Source: an uncultured Prevotella sp.
GTDB lineage: Bacteria; Bacteroidota; Bacteroidia; Bacteroidales; Bacteroidaceae
DNA: 64,000 nucleotides
Direction of reading: 5' to 3'
NCBI GenBank assembly: GCA_900768785.1
Contig: CAAGEG010000155.1
Location: 1-64,000 of the forward strand
Position 1 is the stretch's first letter, and the number at the start of each line of letters is the position of its first letter. Shown here one piece after another: positions 62,197-64,000 of this stretch. The translations under genes and the position numbers were made by a program. The notes beneath the pieces are model-generated. The model was given only the letters and a program-made list of their open reading frames with translations. It was not told the origin of the DNA and searched no databases.

Positions 62197-63036
62197 ATGA
62201 ACAAAATGATTGCAAAATTTGCAATAACTATAATTCTGCTATTTTCTCAATATGGCTTTTTGTGTGCTAATCCTGTGGATATGCAAATGCCAAAAGATAC
62301 AGTTAAAACGGATACATCATCATCTGACACTTCTGCTATTGATGTTTTGCAGGATGAAACAACGCTTTCTGATGCCGATTTCTCGCCTGTTGAAAGTGAG
62401 GGCTTGCATAAGTCTTTGAAAAGAAAGTTTATTGAGGGAAATGCCGTATTTATGTCTTTTGTTGCTTTAGTGCTTGTAATAGGACTTGCATTTTGTATAG
62501 AAAGAATTATCTTTTTGACTCTTTCGGAAATTGATGCAAAGAGATTTATGGGCGATGTAGGCAAATTGATAGATGCAGGTAATATAGACGAGGCAAAGAA
62601 ACTCTGTCATAATACACGAGGTCCGGTGGCATCTTTATGTGAAAAGACGTTGGAACGAGTTGACGAGTCTGTAAAAGATATTGAAAGGGCTATTGTTTCT
62701 TACGGCTCGGTTCAGTCTGCTAATATGGAAGTAGGATGTTCTTGGATTACTATGTTTATAGCAATGGCTCCTTCTTTAGGCTTTCTCGGTACGGTGGTTG
62801 GTATAGTTATGACCTTTGAACAGATACAATCGGCAGGAGATATAAGCCCTACTATTGTGGCGGCAGGTATGAAAGTTGCTCTTCTGACAACGATTTTTGG
62901 TATTGTATCAGCCCTTGTGCTTCAATTGTTTTATAATTATATCTTGTCAAAAATCGAACATATAACAAGCCAAATGGAGGAATCAGCCATCAGCTTGATT
63001 GACTATATAATAAAGTATAAACAGCAAAAGATGTAA
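62197..63036 (+). CDS. exbB: MotA/TolQ/ExbB proton-channel family protein
   Basis: A 279-residue ExbB-type protein. A signal-like N-terminus (MIAKFAITIILLFSQYGFLCA) is followed by an acidic Asp/Ser-rich stretch, then three membrane helices: AVFMSFVALVLVIGLAFCIE (about 85-105), WITMFIAMAPSLGFLGTVVG and MKVALLTTIFGIVSALVLQL. The family signature is the last two with GTVVGIVMTFEQI. With ExbD it forms the stator that uses proton motive force to drive TonB. The next gene starts on the last base of the stop codon. Confidence 0.9.
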   Translation: MNKMIAKFAITIILLFSQYGFLCANPVDMQMPKDTVKTDTSSSDTSAIDVLQDETTLSDADFSPVESEGLHKSLKRKFIEGNAVFMSFVALVLVIGLAFCIERIIFLTLSEIDAKRFMGDVGKLIDAGNIDEAKKLCHNTRGPVASLCEKTLERVDESVKDIERAIVSYGSVQSANMEVGCSWITMFIAMAPSLGFLGTVVGIVMTFEQIQSAGDISPTIVAAGMKVALLTTIFGIVSALVLQLFYNYILSKIEHITSQMEESAISLIDYIIKYKQQKM

Positions 63037-63566
63037 TGAAACGGCATAGTTTGACATCGATAATAGCTCTTTTTGCACGAGGAAATAAGGAAAGGCGTAT
63101 TTCCTCTTTATGGAGGAGTGTGCTTATTGTCATCGCATCAATAATCTTCGGTGTGTTTTTTTTGAGCTCTTCAATGCCCGGTTATGACTTTTCATCTTCT
63201 TTAAGTGTCGAGCTTATATTGTTTACATTATATATATATGTATTGTCTTGTTTTTTTCTTGTAATATGGAGTATCATACATAGTGCCAAATACAGAAAGA
63301 ATAAGTCGGATATAACCAATAAAATACCTACCGGACGTATTTCTATTTACGTGTCGTTGGCTCTAATAATTATACTTCTGTTGACATTCTTTCTTGGTTC
63401 GTCACAACCAATAGAGGCTGACAATGTCAAATATATATCAATATTCTGGCTCAAAACTTCTGATATGTTTATTTCAACTATTATTATACTTCTAATAATA
63501 GCAATATTGATGTTGTGTATATCCGGTATGGGAATAATGCGTACCCGAAAACAAACTAAAGTATAG
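63036..63566 (+). CDS. Four-helix membrane protein between exbB and exbD
   Basis: A 176-residue protein with four hydrophobic helices (VLIVIASIIFGVFFLSSSM, LILFTLYIYVLSCFFLVIW, IYVSLALIIILLLTFFLG and TIIILLIIAILMLCIS). No family motif is recognised. It begins on the last base of the exbB stop and lies 7 nt before exbD, so it is translationally coupled to both. Position alone suggests a role in, or near, the ExbB-ExbD complex. Confidence 0.72.
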   Translation: MKRHSLTSIIALFARGNKERRISSLWRSVLIVIASIIFGVFFLSSSMPGYDFSSSLSVELILFTLYIYVLSCFFLVIWSIIHSAKYRKNKSDITNKIPTGRISIYVSLALIIILLLTFFLGSSQPIEADNVKYISIFWLKTSDMFISTIIILLIIAILMLCISGMGIMRTRKQTKV

Positions 63567-63573
63567 GTTTATT

Positions 63574-64000
63574 ATGCTTAAAAGACGTTGTAAACAGAGG
63601 CAAATGGTTGTAAATACAACATCAACGGCAGATATATCTTTTATCTTGTTGGTATTTTTCTTGGTCATCACGTCAATAGATACTGATAAAGGATTGTTGA
63701 GACAGATGCCTCCTCTTGATGATAAAGAGACAACGGAAAGGGTAGAAGTAAGCAAAAATAACCTTTTGAGTATAAAGATAGAGGCATCCGGTGATTTGAA
63801 AATTGACAATAAGTTATCAACACTTTCTGCAATAAGAACTCGTGTACTACGCTTTGTCGGTAAAGAAGCAGACAGACAAAAACATGTTATTGCGCTTGAT
63901 GTAGATCGTAATGCTCAATATGATATTTATTTTGGTGTGTTAAATGAGATTACATCCGCTTATTCCACGTTAAGAAACTCTTATGCCCGCAAGCGTTATG
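63574..64000 (+). CDS. exbD: ExbD/TolR-family protein, N-terminal part
   Basis: The first 142 codons of an ExbD-type protein; the gene runs beyond the window. The single membrane helix has the family Asp in TADISFILLVFFLVITS (Asp20), preceded by a basic cytoplasmic tail (MLKRRCKQRQ). The periplasmic domain follows, with the KIDNKLS and HVIALDVDRNAQYDIYFGVL segments typical of ExbD. Coordinates end at the window edge. Confidence 0.9.
   Translation, partial: MLKRRCKQRQMVVNTTSTADISFILLVFFLVITSIDTDKGLLRQMPPLDDKETTERVEVSKNNLLSIKIEASGDLKIDNKLSTLSAIRTRVLRFVGKEADRQKHVIALDVDRNAQYDIYFGVLNEITSAYSTLRNSYARKRY

Overview
The window is a contiguous stretch of a low-GC bacterial chromosome of the order Bacteroidales, most likely a Prevotella-like genus. 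The support is: parA-parB followed by a DUF5683 gene; DUF349, DUF4230, DUF4827 and DUF2723 proteins; a lipoprotein-type Omp85 protein next to TamB; many promoters of the Bacteroidetes type (TTTG, about 19-21 bp, TAnnTTTG); almost no Shine-Dalgarno sequences; and a C-terminal NTAGQRVGKxxKG-type tail of the sort seen on Prevotella exported proteins. No phage, insertion sequence, CRISPR array or plasmid gene was seen. This is core genome with repeat-rich intergenic gaps.

Layout. 1-7.0 kb (+): parA (cut by the window edge), parB, DUF5683, mltD-like lytic transglycosylase, Rel (ppGpp synthetase/hydrolase), pectin methylesterase. 7.1-13.0 kb: a small MerR regulator, a carboxyltransferase-type PycB/OadA homologue, an HD hydrolase and an LptD-like outer-membrane protein. 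13.1-21.3 kb (-): CPA2 antiporter, peptidase T, TPR protein, DUF349 protein, CorA, GNAT acetyltransferase. 21.6-23.3 kb: an RNA-rich and repeat-rich island with SRP RNA, tRNA-Thr, a small membrane protein, a possible gene remnant, two tandem-repeat blocks and initiator tRNA-Met. 23.4-34.7 kb: two DUF4230 proteins, a Na+/amino-acid symporter, a CcdA/ArsG-like permease, serine acetyltransferase, then a probable operon of RNA methyltransferase, DPP-IV peptidase, purD and two membrane proteins. 34.9-37.6 kb: a large secreted pectinesterase-type protein. 38.1-46.0 kb: DUF2723 glycosyltransferase, polysaccharide deacetylase, queG, an unknown gene, a TetR regulator with fabG, and a pseudouridine synthase. 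46.3-53.3 kb: tamB and the lipoprotein Omp85 (TamL type). 53.8-57.9 kb: nucleotidyltransferase with NrnA-type phosphoesterase, and DUF4827 lipoprotein with glmM. 58.0-61.4 kb (-): queD-queE, lemA-htpX and a small lytic transglycosylase-like protein. 62.1-64.0 kb: tRNA-Ser and an exbB-unknown-exbD operon that runs out of the window.

Themes. Much of the content serves the envelope: outer-membrane assembly (LptD-like, TamB/TamL), peptidoglycan work (MltD-like, small GH23-like protein, GlmM), energised transport (ExbB/ExbD), extracellular pectin processing (two CE8-type proteins) and periplasmic peptide use (DPP-IV, PepT). Queuosine synthesis is split between queDE and queG.

The most unusual signal is a set of intergenic tandem arrays with an exact 22-bp period at four places (about 22.85, 37.77, 45.11 and 53.36-53.60 kb). 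In three of them the unit is a 13-bp core beginning AAAC and ending TT, followed by a 9-bp linker. The array at 53.5 kb uses a dyad AAAGTGCCACTTT in the same 13+9 format. An 11-bp tandem array lies just upstream of the first. I know of no name for this family.
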